Source: Clostridia bacterium (GTDB lineage Bacteria > Bacillota > Clostridia > Oscillospirales > CAG-272). From it: a stretch of 41,332 nucleotides of DNA. The notes under the pieces were generated by a model. It saw only the letters and a program-made list of their open reading frames with translations, was not told the DNA's origin and searched no databases. Below are positions 9,751-17,827 of this stretch, one piece after another; position 1 is the stretch's first letter; each line of letters starts with the position of its first letter. The stretch covers positions 135,460-176,791 of the forward strand of contig JAFQPM010000021.1 in the NCBI GenBank assembly GCA_017411745.1. The letters are read 5' to 3'. The translations under genes were made by a program, and so were the position numbers.

Positions 9751-10374
9751 TCAAAATCCAAACAAATCAAGCCACGGATACGACCAATGAAGCGGAAAAT
9801 ATCTCGCCGCCCAAACCGAACAAATTTGTTCATCTCCCATATAATTCGGGTAGTCGTGATTGATAAGGACAAAGCTGCCGTTCGAATTTGTTACGATAAT
9901 GGTATCAAACTTCGTCGGCTCGTTTTCGTAAGGACCCGGAAGCTTTTCTCCGCAGGGCTTGTATTTTATTTCAAGTCTGAATACTTCATTGACGACGTCT
10001 TCTCCGAGATCGGTATCCGATAAATAAGACAGCAAGTATGAGCATTTATCATAGCAAAGAGTATTGTTGAAAAAATTGACCAATCTGATAAGTCTCGGAT
10101 CTCTTACGTCGATAGATACAGCCTCTCCGTCTTTATACAGCGTTGCAGAAACGGGAACGTTCTGCAACACGGGATATGCCTCGTATTGATCGGACGGGAT
10201 CGTTGAAATGACGGAGCTTACGTTTCTATCATTCGGGTGGGGATCTCCCTCTTCTATATCAAAAAAGGACGAGGAAGAATAATTTGGATTCAACAGCTTC
10301 TTTTCGGTATTGGCGCATCCAACAAGGGAAACCAACAGCAAGATAGAAGCAACAAGAACGGACAGCTTTTTCAT
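9751..10374 (-). CDS. Putative lipoprotein of unknown function
   Basis: A 207-residue protein with a lipoprotein signal: KK at the N-terminus, a hydrophobic core and the lipobox LVGC, with the acylated cysteine at residue 20. After it comes a Ser-rich linker (NPNYSSSSFF) and a soluble domain of about 160 residues rich in Tyr, Asp and Pro that I do not recognise. The start is well set by AGGAGG 5 nt before the ATG. It has its own promoter (10422-10450) and is probably cotranscribed with the deaminase gene 44 nt downstream. No catalytic motif is visible. Confidence 0.8.
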   Translation of the reverse strand: MKKLSVLVASILLLVSLVGCANTEKKLLNPNYSSSSFFDIEEGDPHPNDRNVSSVISTIPSDQYEAYPVLQNVPVSATLYKDGEAVSIDVRDPRLIRLVNFFNNTLCYDKCSYLLSYLSDTDLGEDVVNEVFRLEIKYKPCGEKLPGPYENEPTKFDTIIVTNSNGSFVLINHDYPNYMGDEQICSVWAARYFPLHWSYPWLDLFGF

Positions 10375-10421
10375 AATATCCTCCTATTGATGATTTCTCC
10401 GGAGAGACTTTACTTAATTCC

Positions 10422-10450
10422 ATTATAACACAAAATCCGCAGAAAGACAA
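10422..10450 (-). promoter_or_regulatory. Promoter of the lipoprotein-deaminase unit, overlapping a terminator
   Basis: Minus strand: TTGTCT, 17-nt spacer, TATAAT (10422-10427). The -35 lies in the loop of the terminator hairpin at 10432-10467 and the spacer covers its 3' arm, so termination and initiation share the same bases. Confidence 0.55.
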
Positions 10451-10467
10451 GTCAATCTGCGGATTTT
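10432..10467 (-). terminator. Terminator-like hairpin after the DUF308-type gene
   Basis: AAAATCCGCAGA (10432-10443) and TCTGCGGATTTT (10456-10467) form a perfect 12-bp stem with a 12-nt loop, about 18 nt beyond the stop codon at 10485. The U-run on the minus strand is short (TTTTGTG). Confidence 0.75.
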
Positions 10468-10484
10468 AGCGATATTGGTTTTAA

Positions 10485-11084
10485 TTATTCTGCCTGAGCT
10501 TCCTCTGCGGTGGTCTCTACGGGTGCTGCTGCTTCAACATTCTTTACTGCCTTGATATAGGAAACAAGGGAGAGGACGAAGAAGAGCACGGAAAGTCCGA
10601 TAACTACCCAACCTGCGATAAGTATGAGAAGGCTTACTACGGAATCTGCTGCTGCGAGAAGTCCGGGAAGGAATACGAGCAACAATACGCCGATGAGCAT
10701 CTTGATCCATTCCTTCTTGATCTGATCCTTCCAGCCTGCTGCGCCTGCGAGAATGATGCGAACGATCGGGAATGCGATGAGATATACCGATACGATAACC
10801 GTGATAACGGTTCCCTGCATGAAGATCATCATACATCCGAGAACGATTCCGAGTATCGAGAAGATCAGGTCGATAATACCCGCTGCCTTGGTAATATTTA
10901 CGATACCGTTAACGAGCGAGGGAACGTTACTGATAATGGTGATAATTCCTACTGCGATAAGTCCCCACTTGATAAGGAAGGACACGTCGAGAATGCTTGA
11001 AAGCACTACGAGGAGTGTTCCAAGAATAACTCCGATGATCAGCGAAATGATAATATTCGCCAACACGTTTTTCTTGTTAGACAT
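10485..11084 (-). CDS. DUF308/HdeD-type membrane protein
   Basis: A 199-residue integral membrane protein with about six hydrophobic segments arranged as three pairs (residues roughly 8-30, 38-55, 70-88, 90-110, 125-143, 150-175) and a charged, Ala/Glu-rich cytosolic tail (EAAAPVETTAEEAQAE). The layout and length resemble the DUF308 (HdeD) family, which includes acid-stress membrane proteins in enterobacteria; here the role is unknown. It has a clear promoter (11099-11127) and a GGAGG ribosome site, is flanked by a terminator hairpin, and so looks monocistronic although it lies just behind coaD. Confidence 0.75.
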   Translation of the reverse strand: MSNKKNVLANIIISLIIGVILGTLLVVLSSILDVSFLIKWGLIAVGIITIISNVPSLVNGIVNITKAAGIIDLIFSILGIVLGCMMIFMQGTVITVIVSVYLIAFPIVRIILAGAAGWKDQIKKEWIKMLIGVLLLVFLPGLLAAADSVVSLLILIAGWVVIGLSVLFFVLSLVSYIKAVKNVEAAAPVETTAEEAQAE

Positions 11085-11098
11085 AAATTGCCTCCGTT

Positions 11099-11127
11099 TG
11101 TATAAATTTTGTAATTTTATGTTACAA
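11099..11127 (-). promoter_or_regulatory. Sigma-A-type promoter of the DUF308-type gene
   Basis: Minus strand: TTGTAA, 17-nt spacer, TATACA, about 15 nt before the GGAGG-ATG start region. The short untranslated region and ideal spacing support it. Confidence 0.55.
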
Positions 11128-11151
11128 CAGTTTTATTAACTCAATGTTAAC

Positions 11152-11661
11152 TTAATATCTGCTTTTTAGCCATTCGAGCGTTTTTTTATGAATTACACCC
11201 TCAAGAGCTTCAAAATTCTTTTCGGATATCAACTTACGGACCGCCGTGGAGCTGATCGAGCAAAGCTTTTCATCGGCGGGGAGAAACAAGGTCTCGGCGC
11301 GATCGTTGTGCTTTTTGTTCCATTTTGCGTGTATCATCTCGTATTCGAGATCCTTTTCGTTGCGTATTCCCTTTACGATGGCGGTTGCACCGAGCTCGTC
11401 GAAAAGGTCTATGAGCAGTATTCCTTCTCTGCATATCGTCTCTACGTTTTCCAAATGAGAAACGGTCAAGCCTGCCATCAACAATCGCTCCTCGGCGGTG
11501 AACGTATAGGTCTTGGAGGAAAGGGACGAGGAATACTTTGAGGAATCGTTATTCATTACGGCAACGTAGACCTTATCAAACATTTTTGAGGCGCGCTCGA
11601 TCACGTTGAGATGACCGAGGGTTATCGGGTCGAAGCTGCCCGGGATAAGAGCTATCTTCAT
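11152..11661 (-). CDS. coaD: Pantetheine-phosphate adenylyltransferase
   Basis: Fourth step of coenzyme A synthesis: transfers AMP from ATP to 4'-phosphopantetheine. The 169 residues carry the nucleotidyltransferase signature GSFDPITLGHLNVIERA at 8-24 (the TxGH motif), the KGIRNEKDLEYE segment near 90-100, and the C-terminal ISSTAVRKLI that corresponds to the family ISSS/T-x-VR motif. It follows rsmD by 31 nt, a pairing common in Firmicutes, although the usual terminator between them is not seen here. Confidence 0.97.
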   Translation of the reverse strand: MKIALIPGSFDPITLGHLNVIERASKMFDKVYVAVMNNDSSKYSSSLSSKTYTFTAEERLLMAGLTVSHLENVETICREGILLIDLFDELGATAIVKGIRNEKDLEYEMIHAKWNKKHNDRAETLFLPADEKLCSISSTAVRKLISEKNFEALEGVIHKKTLEWLKSRY

Positions 11662-11692
11662 CGTTTTTCTCCTGAATTTTCGTTTTTCTTGA

Positions 11693-12256
11693 TCAAATTA
11701 ACGGTTTCAATACAGTTATATGCGCCACTCCGTATTTTGCGCGCTTTATTATCTCAAATTTCTCTGCGAGGTCGGGGCGGTTTTCAAAAATATCCTCCTC
11801 GGCGCTCTCGCAGACCAAAATTGAGGTCGGCTTGAGCAGACCTGCGCTCAAAAGTGCTTCCAGCGTGGGTGGCACGGCGCGGAGGCTATACGGGGGGTCG
11901 ATAAACACGATATCAAATCTTCTTCTGCCCTTTACGGTACGGATATAGTCCGAAACGTCTGCGGTAAAAAGTCGGCATTGTGCGTCGAGGTGTGTTTTTT
12001 CGATATTCTTGGCAATAACTGCGGCGGCATCCTTCGATCTGTCGACAAACGTTGCACTTGCCGCGCCGCGTGACACGGCTTCGAGTCCCATCTGACCCGA
12101 GCCTGCGAAAAGGTCAAGCACCTCTCTGCCCTCAAGATCAAACTGGAGCATTGAAAATACCGCCTCCTTGGCGCGCTCCGAGGTCGGTCGCGTATTTTCG
12201 CCCTCGAGTGTTACAAGCTTTATTCCTCGGGCCTTGCCCGTTATTATTCGCATCAT
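11693..12256 (-). CDS. rsmD: 16S rRNA (guanine(966)-N(2))-methyltransferase
   Basis: S-adenosylmethionine-dependent methylase of 16S rRNA G966. The 187 residues begin with the family hallmark MRIITGKARG, followed by RPTSERAKEAVFSML near 26-40, the SAM-binding loop VLDLFAGSGQMGLEAVSRGA near 46-65, and the catalytic DPPY near 120. Two adjacent ATG codons (12256 and 12253) are possible starts; the ribosome site AAGGA lies in the last codons of uvrC. The gene begins 2 nt after the uvrC stop, so the two are translationally close and cotranscribed. Confidence 0.96.
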   Translation of the reverse strand: MMRIITGKARGIKLVTLEGENTRPTSERAKEAVFSMLQFDLEGREVLDLFAGSGQMGLEAVSRGAASATFVDRSKDAAAVIAKNIEKTHLDAQCRLFTADVSDYIRTVKGRRRFDIVFIDPPYSLRAVPPTLEALLSAGLLKPTSILVCESAEEDIFENRPDLAEKFEIIKRAKYGVAHITVLKPLI

Positions 12257-12258
12257 AA

Positions 12259-14097
12259 TTAGTCCTTATTATTGAAATATTCCTTTATTTTTGCTGCGTC
12301 CTTGGCGCTGATTCCCTTGACCGCGGCTATTTCGCTCTCGGATGCGGTCTTTATCGCTCCGATGCCTCCAAAGTGCTTTAAGAGCAGCTTGGCTTTGGCA
12401 TCGCCTATGCCATCTATTTTCGTGAGCGAGGACTTGGTCAAAGTCTTGCGCTTGGCACTATCCATCTTCGAGACGGTGAAGCGGTGGACCTCCTCTTGTA
12501 TCTTGTAGATGAACACGAAAAGCGCATTTTCCTTGGCTATGCTTATCTCCTCGGTATCGGTACAGAGGGCTCGTGTTTTATGGAAATCGTCCTTTACCAT
12601 GCCGAAAACGGCAATGTCGAGTCCTCTTTCTTCGAGCAGCTCTCGAACGGTCGAAACGTGTCCTTTGCCGCCGTCGAGCAATATCAGGTCGGGAAGCTCG
12701 GAGAATGAGCCGCTTTCATCTTCAAGGTGGTCGAGTCGGCGGGAGATCGCCTCGCGCATGCTTGCGTAGTCGTCGGTACTGTCGGTAACCGACGTTATTT
12801 TAAACGAACGGTAGTCACTTTTCTTGAAGCTTGTGCCGTCTGTAACTATCATTCCTGCGGTGATATGCTCTTTGCCGAGGTTTGATATATCGTAAGCTTC
12901 GATTCTTTCGGGATACGTTTCGAGAGACAATAGCTCGGCGAGGCGGGTGAGTATCTTCTCGTCCTTTTCCGCCGCGTTTTTATATGCCTTTGCTCTCTCC
13001 TCGGCATTATCTCTTACCATATCGCAAAGCGCCTTATTATCTCCGCGCTCCGCCGTTCTGACGGTGACCTTTCTGCCTGCACGCTCGGAGAGATAGGTGC
13101 TGAGGGTCTCTCTGTCCTCGTCGTCGAGGTCAAAGGATAGCAATATGCTTTTCGGGATGTATTCTCTTATTTGATAAAGCTCGCAGATAAACGCAGAGAT
13201 GTTCTGCTCGTCGATAATTCGGTCTGCACCGTATACGAATTCCTGCTTATCGCTGACCGCGCCGTCGCGGATGAAGAACACCGATATGCAGGAGCAAACG
13301 TCGTCGTTATAGAGCGCTATGACGTCGTGCTCGGTGTCTGAGGGGGCGACCACCTTTTGCTTCTGTCCAAGACGGTCGAGCGCGACTATCGTATCTCTGC
13401 ATCTTGCCGCCGCTTCAAATCTTTCATTCTCGGCGTACTCGTACATCTGCTCGGTCAGCTTATTTTTGACCTCCTTGGTATGTCCGCGAAGCACGTCGGT
13501 CGCGTATTTTATCTTTTCAAGGTATTCGTCAGCTTCTACGTTGCCCGTACAGACTCCGCAGCATTTTTTCATTTGGTAATATAAGCATGGGCGCTCTTTG
13601 CCGATGTCTCTCGGAAATTTTCTTTTACAGGTGGGTAATCCAAGCACTGCGGAGAGCGTATTTATGACCGAAAATACGGTCGACGTGCCCGAATAGGGAC
13701 CGAAATATCTGCCGCCCTCACCGCGCTTTCGTGTCATTACGAGCCTTGGATATAGCTCGTCTGTCAGCTTGATATATGGGTAGGATTTTGCATCCTTGAG
13801 CCTTATGTTATATTTCGGTGAATACTGCTTTATCAGCGTATTTTCGAGCGAGAGCGCTTCAATCTCGGTGTCGCACACGTAATAGTCGAAATCCTTGACG
13901 GCTCTTACCATGCCCGCGGTTTTCACGTTCTTTTCGCTATTTTGGAAATACTGCGAAACGCGGTTCTTCAGCTTTCGGGATTTTCCTACGTATATCACCG
14001 TTCCCGCGGCATTTTTCATAATGTACACGCCCGGGCGCAGAGGCAGAGAGTTAGCCTTTTCGAGCAACGCTTTCATTTCGGTTTCCTTTATTGGCAT
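12259..14097 (-). CDS. uvrC: Excinuclease ABC subunit C
   Basis: The dual-incision nuclease of nucleotide excision repair. The 612-residue protein has an N-terminal GIY-YIG nuclease (GVYIMKNAAGTVIYVGKSRKL, residues 23-43), a UVR motif near 200-235 (KLTEQMYEYAENERFEAAARCRDTI), a central RNase H-like endonuclease domain (AYDISNLGKEHITAGMIV near 405 and LILLDGGKGHV near 475) and C-terminal helix-hairpin-helix motifs (IDGIGDAKAKLLLKHFGG near 555). The ATG is preceded by AAGGAGAG. It lies downstream of the ptsH terminator with no obvious promoter of its own, so it may depend on read-through or on a weak internal promoter. It is separate from uvrB-uvrA, as is usual. Confidence 0.97.
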   Translation of the reverse strand: MPIKETEMKALLEKANSLPLRPGVYIMKNAAGTVIYVGKSRKLKNRVSQYFQNSEKNVKTAGMVRAVKDFDYYVCDTEIEALSLENTLIKQYSPKYNIRLKDAKSYPYIKLTDELYPRLVMTRKRGEGGRYFGPYSGTSTVFSVINTLSAVLGLPTCKRKFPRDIGKERPCLYYQMKKCCGVCTGNVEADEYLEKIKYATDVLRGHTKEVKNKLTEQMYEYAENERFEAAARCRDTIVALDRLGQKQKVVAPSDTEHDVIALYNDDVCSCISVFFIRDGAVSDKQEFVYGADRIIDEQNISAFICELYQIREYIPKSILLSFDLDDEDRETLSTYLSERAGRKVTVRTAERGDNKALCDMVRDNAEERAKAYKNAAEKDEKILTRLAELLSLETYPERIEAYDISNLGKEHITAGMIVTDGTSFKKSDYRSFKITSVTDSTDDYASMREAISRRLDHLEDESGSFSELPDLILLDGGKGHVSTVRELLEERGLDIAVFGMVKDDFHKTRALCTDTEEISIAKENALFVFIYKIQEEVHRFTVSKMDSAKRKTLTKSSLTKIDGIGDAKAKLLLKHFGGIGAIKTASESEIAAVKGISAKDAAKIKEYFNNKD

Positions 14098-14135
14098 TTC
14101 TATAACTCTCCTTCCCTTCCTACATTTACATTTTG

Positions 14136-14173
14136 AAAAAGTGCGGAGCAGCCGATATCGACCGTCTCCGCAC
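14136..14173 (-). terminator. Intrinsic terminator after ptsH
   Basis: GTGCGGAG (14141-14148) and CTCCGCAC (14166-14173) form an 8-bp GC-rich stem followed on the minus strand by five Ts, about 20 nt past the ptsH stop. The internal loop contains the small palindrome CGATATCG. Confidence 0.85.
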
Positions 14174-14192
14174 CCTTGGCACTGTTCTGTTA

Positions 14193-14456
14193 TTATTCGT
14201 TGAACCCTGAATTTACGAGGGATACGAGGCCCTCCAATGCTGAATCCTCGTCCTGTCCTTCTGCCGTGATCTTAACAGTCATTCCCTTTGCAATTCCAAG
14301 AGACAGAACACCGAGAAGACTTTTTGCATTTACCTTACGATCATCTTTTTCAATAAGGATCATGCTCTTATAACAATTCGCCTTCTGAATAAAGAACGTT
14401 GCAGGTCTTGCGTGGAGACCGCTGGCATTTGTTATTACGACTTCACGAGTTTTCAT
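14193..14456 (-). CDS. ptsH: HPr phosphocarrier protein of the sugar phosphotransferase system
   Basis: Small cytosolic phosphocarrier between enzyme I and sugar-specific EII complexes. The 87 residues carry His15 in ASGLHARPA, the site phosphorylated by enzyme I, and Ser46 in AKSLLGVLSLG, the site of HPr kinase in Firmicutes. Having His15 separates it from Crh. No ptsI lies next to it, so the gene stands alone here, with its own strong promoter (14545-14573), an AGGAG ribosome site and a terminator. In Clostridia, free-standing HPr genes can serve as regulators of catabolite repression as well as in transport; that role is inference. Confidence 0.95.
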   Translation of the reverse strand: MKTREVVITNASGLHARPATFFIQKANCYKSMILIEKDDRKVNAKSLLGVLSLGIAKGMTVKITAEGQDEDSALEGLVSLVNSGFNE

Positions 14457-14544
14457 CGATTTTTACTCCTGTCTGTATGTATCTCTGATTTAGATCTTTC
14501 TCAAAAATTCGTCGGCAATAAAACCGAGAACTTCGGTTACTATT

Positions 14545-14573
14545 AGTATAACAAAAATACAAACTAAAATCAA
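14545..14573 (-). promoter_or_regulatory. Sigma-A-type promoter of ptsH
   Basis: Minus strand: TTGATT, 17-nt spacer, TATACT, about 85 nt before the ATG. Just downstream, AACCGA/TCGGTT (14522-14538 region) forms a small 5'-untranslated hairpin without a U-run. Confidence 0.65.
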
Positions 14574-14658
14574 GAGCAAATATTGTATATTTTTTACGCA
14601 ATTTTCCTGCGTTTTTTTAGCAAAATACACAAATTCTTGCAGGGTTTCTTATCGAATG

Positions 14659-15198
14659 TTATTTGACGGTGGTTATATTCGTTATGGTTATTGTAAATTC
14701 AGTATCATCCGTGTACACGTTGATAACGCTTCCCTTGGAGAAGTTGATCTCTCCTAATGAATAATAATTTCCTTCCTTGGACGCCTTAACGTCCTTGTTC
14801 AACTTTAACTTGCCCGTCATTGTTGCCATTCTGTACGACACTTCGGTTTCATCCTCAGACGATTGTACTTCGTTTTCAGACATTGTCTGCTCTGTACTTT
14901 CAGTATCTAAGTACTCGACCGATATTAAGGGTTCGTTCCCCTTCTTATACAGCTCGCCCAGCAGTCTGCCGTTCGACTCAAGATATAGCGACTCGCCTAC
15001 CGAAAGGTATCCTACAAGGCTGTCATAATCCTCGCACTCGAACTCAATCACATATTTTGCCGAGTTGCCCGCTTTTTCGTTGGCAGTTGTCGTATAAACT
15101 CTGTATGCGACCGTTGCGGCAAGGCAAAGGACGAGCAATATCACCAATATATCAAATGCAGTTATTCTTTTTCCCGATCTTTTTCGCTTTTTTGCCAT
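14659..15198 (-). CDS. DUF4330-type single-span membrane protein
   Basis: About 179 residues from the chosen start. A very basic N-terminus (AKKRKRSGKR) precedes one membrane segment (FDILVILLVLCLAATVAYRVY, residues about 13-33), so the C-terminal domain should face outward. That domain has a short acidic insert (TESTEQTMSENEVQSSEDETE) inside a beta-rich region resembling DUF4330. The upstream frame reaches 15222, but a GGAGG Shine-Dalgarno at a spacing of about 8 nt points to the ATG at 15198, one nucleotide after the preceding gene's stop. It is the last gene of the operon with the O-antigen-ligase-like protein and a paralogous single-span protein. Function unknown. Confidence 0.8.
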   Translation of the reverse strand: MAKKRKRSGKRITAFDILVILLVLCLAATVAYRVYTTTANEKAGNSAKYVIEFECEDYDSLVGYLSVGESLYLESNGRLLGELYKKGNEPLISVEYLDTESTEQTMSENEVQSSEDETEVSYRMATMTGKLKLNKDVKASKEGNYYSLGEINFSKGSVINVYTDDTEFTITITNITTVK

Positions 15199-15199
15199 A

Positions 15200-15790
15200 T
15201 TACTTTCCTCCCGACAGCTCAACTATCGTTCCGCTGACTGTCCGATCTTCGATCCTGAGCATATAATCGCTACCGACTGCTACTCTTTGATCGCCAAGAT
15301 AATATCCGTCATCGCCTTTATACTTGGCAGTGACATCTACGGTGAAAACCGCAAGGGTATTGTCCTTTGAAATCGAGACCGACGTGATCCTTCCAAAATA
15401 CACGGTACTACCGTCAATGTCCAAATAGAGCTCCTTGCGCGCGGCGCTCTGATATTCGGATGCATTTTCCTCACATTTAACGGCAAAAGAGTATTCGATA
15501 TGCACACTCTCATAGTCCATTGAAAAATATCTGAACAGATAGTACGCGCCGCCTGCTACTCCCGCTACCATAGCGAGCACCAACAGGGTTATTATTATAT
15601 CAACTATTAAAGGAAGCTTTTTGCGTGCTTTCGCGTTTCGGCTTTTTTCGCTTTCTGTAGGTTCCTTTGATCTCACGCCGCGAAGACCTACTATGTAATC
15701 GAGCTGTGCGCCGCCTGACGATTTTTCTGAATCTGCTTTTTTCAGGCTTTTAGCGGTCTCACTCTGATCTTGATTTTTGAGTTCAGGCAT
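15200..15790 (-). CDS. DUF4330-like single-span membrane protein, paralogue of the next gene
   Basis: About 196 residues. A hydrophilic, Lys/Ser-rich cytosolic tail of about 60 residues (KNQDQSETAKSLKKADSEKSS, then KARKK) precedes one membrane segment (LPLIVDIIITLLVLAMVAGVAGGAYYLF) and an extracellular beta-rich domain of about 115 residues. Topology and domain order parallel the downstream gene, and both contain a matched pair of segments (ELYLDIDGSTVYFGRI here, SLYLESNGRLLGELY there), so I regard them as paralogues. The ATG at 15790, with GAAAGGA about 7-8 nt before it, is preferred over an upstream TTG. The gene starts 18 nt after the polytopic protein. Confidence 0.75.
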   Translation of the reverse strand: MPELKNQDQSETAKSLKKADSEKSSGGAQLDYIVGLRGVRSKEPTESEKSRNAKARKKLPLIVDIIITLLVLAMVAGVAGGAYYLFRYFSMDYESVHIEYSFAVKCEENASEYQSAARKELYLDIDGSTVYFGRITSVSISKDNTLAVFTVDVTAKYKGDDGYYLGDQRVAVGSDYMLRIEDRTVSGTIVELSGGK

Positions 15791-15808
15791 TTTTTCTGAT
15801 CCTTTCAA

Positions 15809-17791
15809 CTATTTATAAAATCTAACTTCAACGTCAAAATCCGTTTCGTTGCCGAAGTATTCAATCTTATTCTTTCGCTCTTCTTCCCTTCCGACTCTGA
15901 CATATCCTGCAAGCAAGCCTGCCGCGGTCCAGAAGATATAAAGCATTCTTGCATCGTCCCACAGGCAACTAACTGCTCCAAAAACGAGGGATACGAAAAT
16001 TCCCACGGTAAGAGCCAGCGCTTCTCTTTTGTTTTCGTGACTGCGAGTGCTTGCGACGTATCCCAAGCCGTTACGCAATAGGATAAAACAGAATGCAACG
16101 AATGCTACGGCACCGCCGATACCCGACCAGCAAAGCACCTGCAACCACAATGAGCCTGATGAGGTCGCTCCGGCTGATACTGCATTGGCATACGAATAAT
16201 GGGCAGACATAAACGCGTGCTCACCCGAACCGATACCCAAGAAGCTTCCTTCACGAAGCATACTCCAAACGCTTTCAAAAACGCTCATTCTTATCGGGGC
16301 ATTTGCGGACTCCGTGGGCAAGATCCATGAAATAGATTCCCAAATCTTGTCAAATCCGATGTACGACGATATATATGGAGACAACAAACCATAAATTCCA
16401 ACGGGAAGTATCAATACTATCAATGCGGTCAGCGTCTTGTGACTGTAGAGCAGCCAGAACAAACAAAACTCTATAAATACCGCAATGGTTGCCTCATAAG
16501 TTCCATATATGAACACCGACAATATGACCAGTGTGAACATAATTATTCTTAAAACTACACCGCTTATTGTGCGTGGTTTTGACACGTACGCAAGCAACAG
16601 AGGCGTTACTATCACGGCAAGCACTCCGTACACCTCGGCACTATCTGCTATATTGATCGACTGTGCTTCAAATATCGGACGGGCATACTCGTGTATGGAA
16701 TATATAAATCCGTCTGCTATGGCATCATAAAACACGTTCCACAATCCCACGACGGCAAGTATGCAATAGCTTACTGCCAGCATTTTGACACAAGCATTGA
16801 GTCTCTTTCGGTCTCTTATGAGATTGTACGTCATAAAAAATCCACCGAGGATCACGGCTACGGTATAAACAGAATCCAAAACAGTCTGCAATCCGCCTTC
16901 GGAAAAGAAGCTTGTAACCAGTATAAATCCGCAGAAGATGAACACTATGACGCTTTCCGCAGAAAAGGTAACGACTCTTCTGTGCTTGATAAGCTTGGCT
17001 ACGTACGATATTGCTGTCAGCGCTATCAAGGAAATGAGCAATATATCAGATACGTCCAGATATCTAAGGAACGGCGTTACCGCAAGCGTAATTGCAACTC
17101 CCGTTTCGGTAGTTGAGGTCACAAGAGCAAAAACGATTACCGCAAGCAACACAAAAAGAATATACGAAGCATGAACGAAATAGGTCAGCACACCGCATCC
17201 GACAGCTATTGCAGAGGCGACAAACATTCCTCCTGCCCCACCGGTTTTTTTATCTATCGACGCAAGCTTTTCTTCAGGTATTCCCAAAAAGGACAGGAAT
17301 ACCTTTCTCAAAAATTTATGATCGTAGACCGTTGCGGCAAGAGTCTTTGTCGACATCAACAAAGGAAGTGAGCAGACTATCAACGTTACGGAGGTGAACA
17401 GAGATGATATTTCGTGATTGCTTTCGCCGTACCACACTACCGGAACGTAATACACTGCCGCGGAGATCATTCCGTACATAAGGAAAAACATTCCGTATAC
17501 GTTGACCTTCAGCGAGGACATCAACTCTCGGAGTGAGTCCAACATCCGCAATCCTTTACTTTCCTTGAGCACAAGGTCGGCATACTGTTTGAATGCGCCG
17601 TGCTTCTTGGAGCGTGCGGTTTTATTCAAAATTCGAGCACAACCGCTGTTCTGATAAGACTCATCCGCCACGGACATCCAGCTTCCTACTCTTCCGTGCG
17701 CGAACAATGAATATATGAACGCCGTGAAGGCGTTTATCGCCTTAAGAATAAGCGAGCTGTTGCGCTGTTTTTCTTTTTTTCTTATTGCCAA
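15809..17791 (-). CDS. O-antigen ligase-like polytopic membrane protein
   Basis: A 660-residue protein with about a dozen membrane segments. Residues 1-95 are a hydrophilic N-terminal region. The C-terminal half resembles the Wzy_C/O-antigen ligase family: a long outward loop near residues 490-560 contains APIRMSVFESVWSMLREGSFLGIGSGEHAFMSAH, which fits the family pattern of an Arg followed by a GxG near the loop end. Such proteins polymerise or transfer lipid-linked glycans at the cell surface. The start is a TTG, unusual but supported by a strong GGGAGGAG site 6 nt upstream; no ATG competes. It follows trmD by 36 nt with no terminator between, so it seems to be cotranscribed with rimM-trmD. 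The glycan substrate is unknown and no glycosyltransferase lies nearby. Confidence 0.78.
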   Translation of the reverse strand: MAIRKKEKQRNSSLILKAINAFTAFIYSLFAHGRVGSWMSVADESYQNSGCARILNKTARSKKHGAFKQYADLVLKESKGLRMLDSLRELMSSLKVNVYGMFFLMYGMISAAVYYVPVVWYGESNHEISSLFTSVTLIVCSLPLLMSTKTLAATVYDHKFLRKVFLSFLGIPEEKLASIDKKTGGAGGMFVASAIAVGCGVLTYFVHASYILFVLLAVIVFALVTSTTETGVAITLAVTPFLRYLDVSDILLISLIALTAISYVAKLIKHRRVVTFSAESVIVFIFCGFILVTSFFSEGGLQTVLDSVYTVAVILGGFFMTYNLIRDRKRLNACVKMLAVSYCILAVVGLWNVFYDAIADGFIYSIHEYARPIFEAQSINIADSAEVYGVLAVIVTPLLLAYVSKPRTISGVVLRIIMFTLVILSVFIYGTYEATIAVFIEFCLFWLLYSHKTLTALIVLILPVGIYGLLSPYISSYIGFDKIWESISWILPTESANAPIRMSVFESVWSMLREGSFLGIGSGEHAFMSAHYSYANAVSAGATSSGSLWLQVLCWSGIGGAVAFVAFCFILLRNGLGYVASTRSHENKREALALTVGIFVSLVFGAVSCLWDDARMLYIFWTAAGLLAGYVRVGREEERKNKIEYFGNETDFDVEVRFYK

Positions 17792-17827
17792 GCTATTCTC
17801 CTCCCTTCCGCGTATTTTTCTGTTTTT

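Noticed and set aside
14588..14610. Hairpin ACGCA/TGCGT flanked by A/T runs after the DUF4330-type gene
   Set aside because: Only 5 bp and its T-run lies on the plus strand, where no gene is being transcribed; not reported as terminator of the minus-strand operon.
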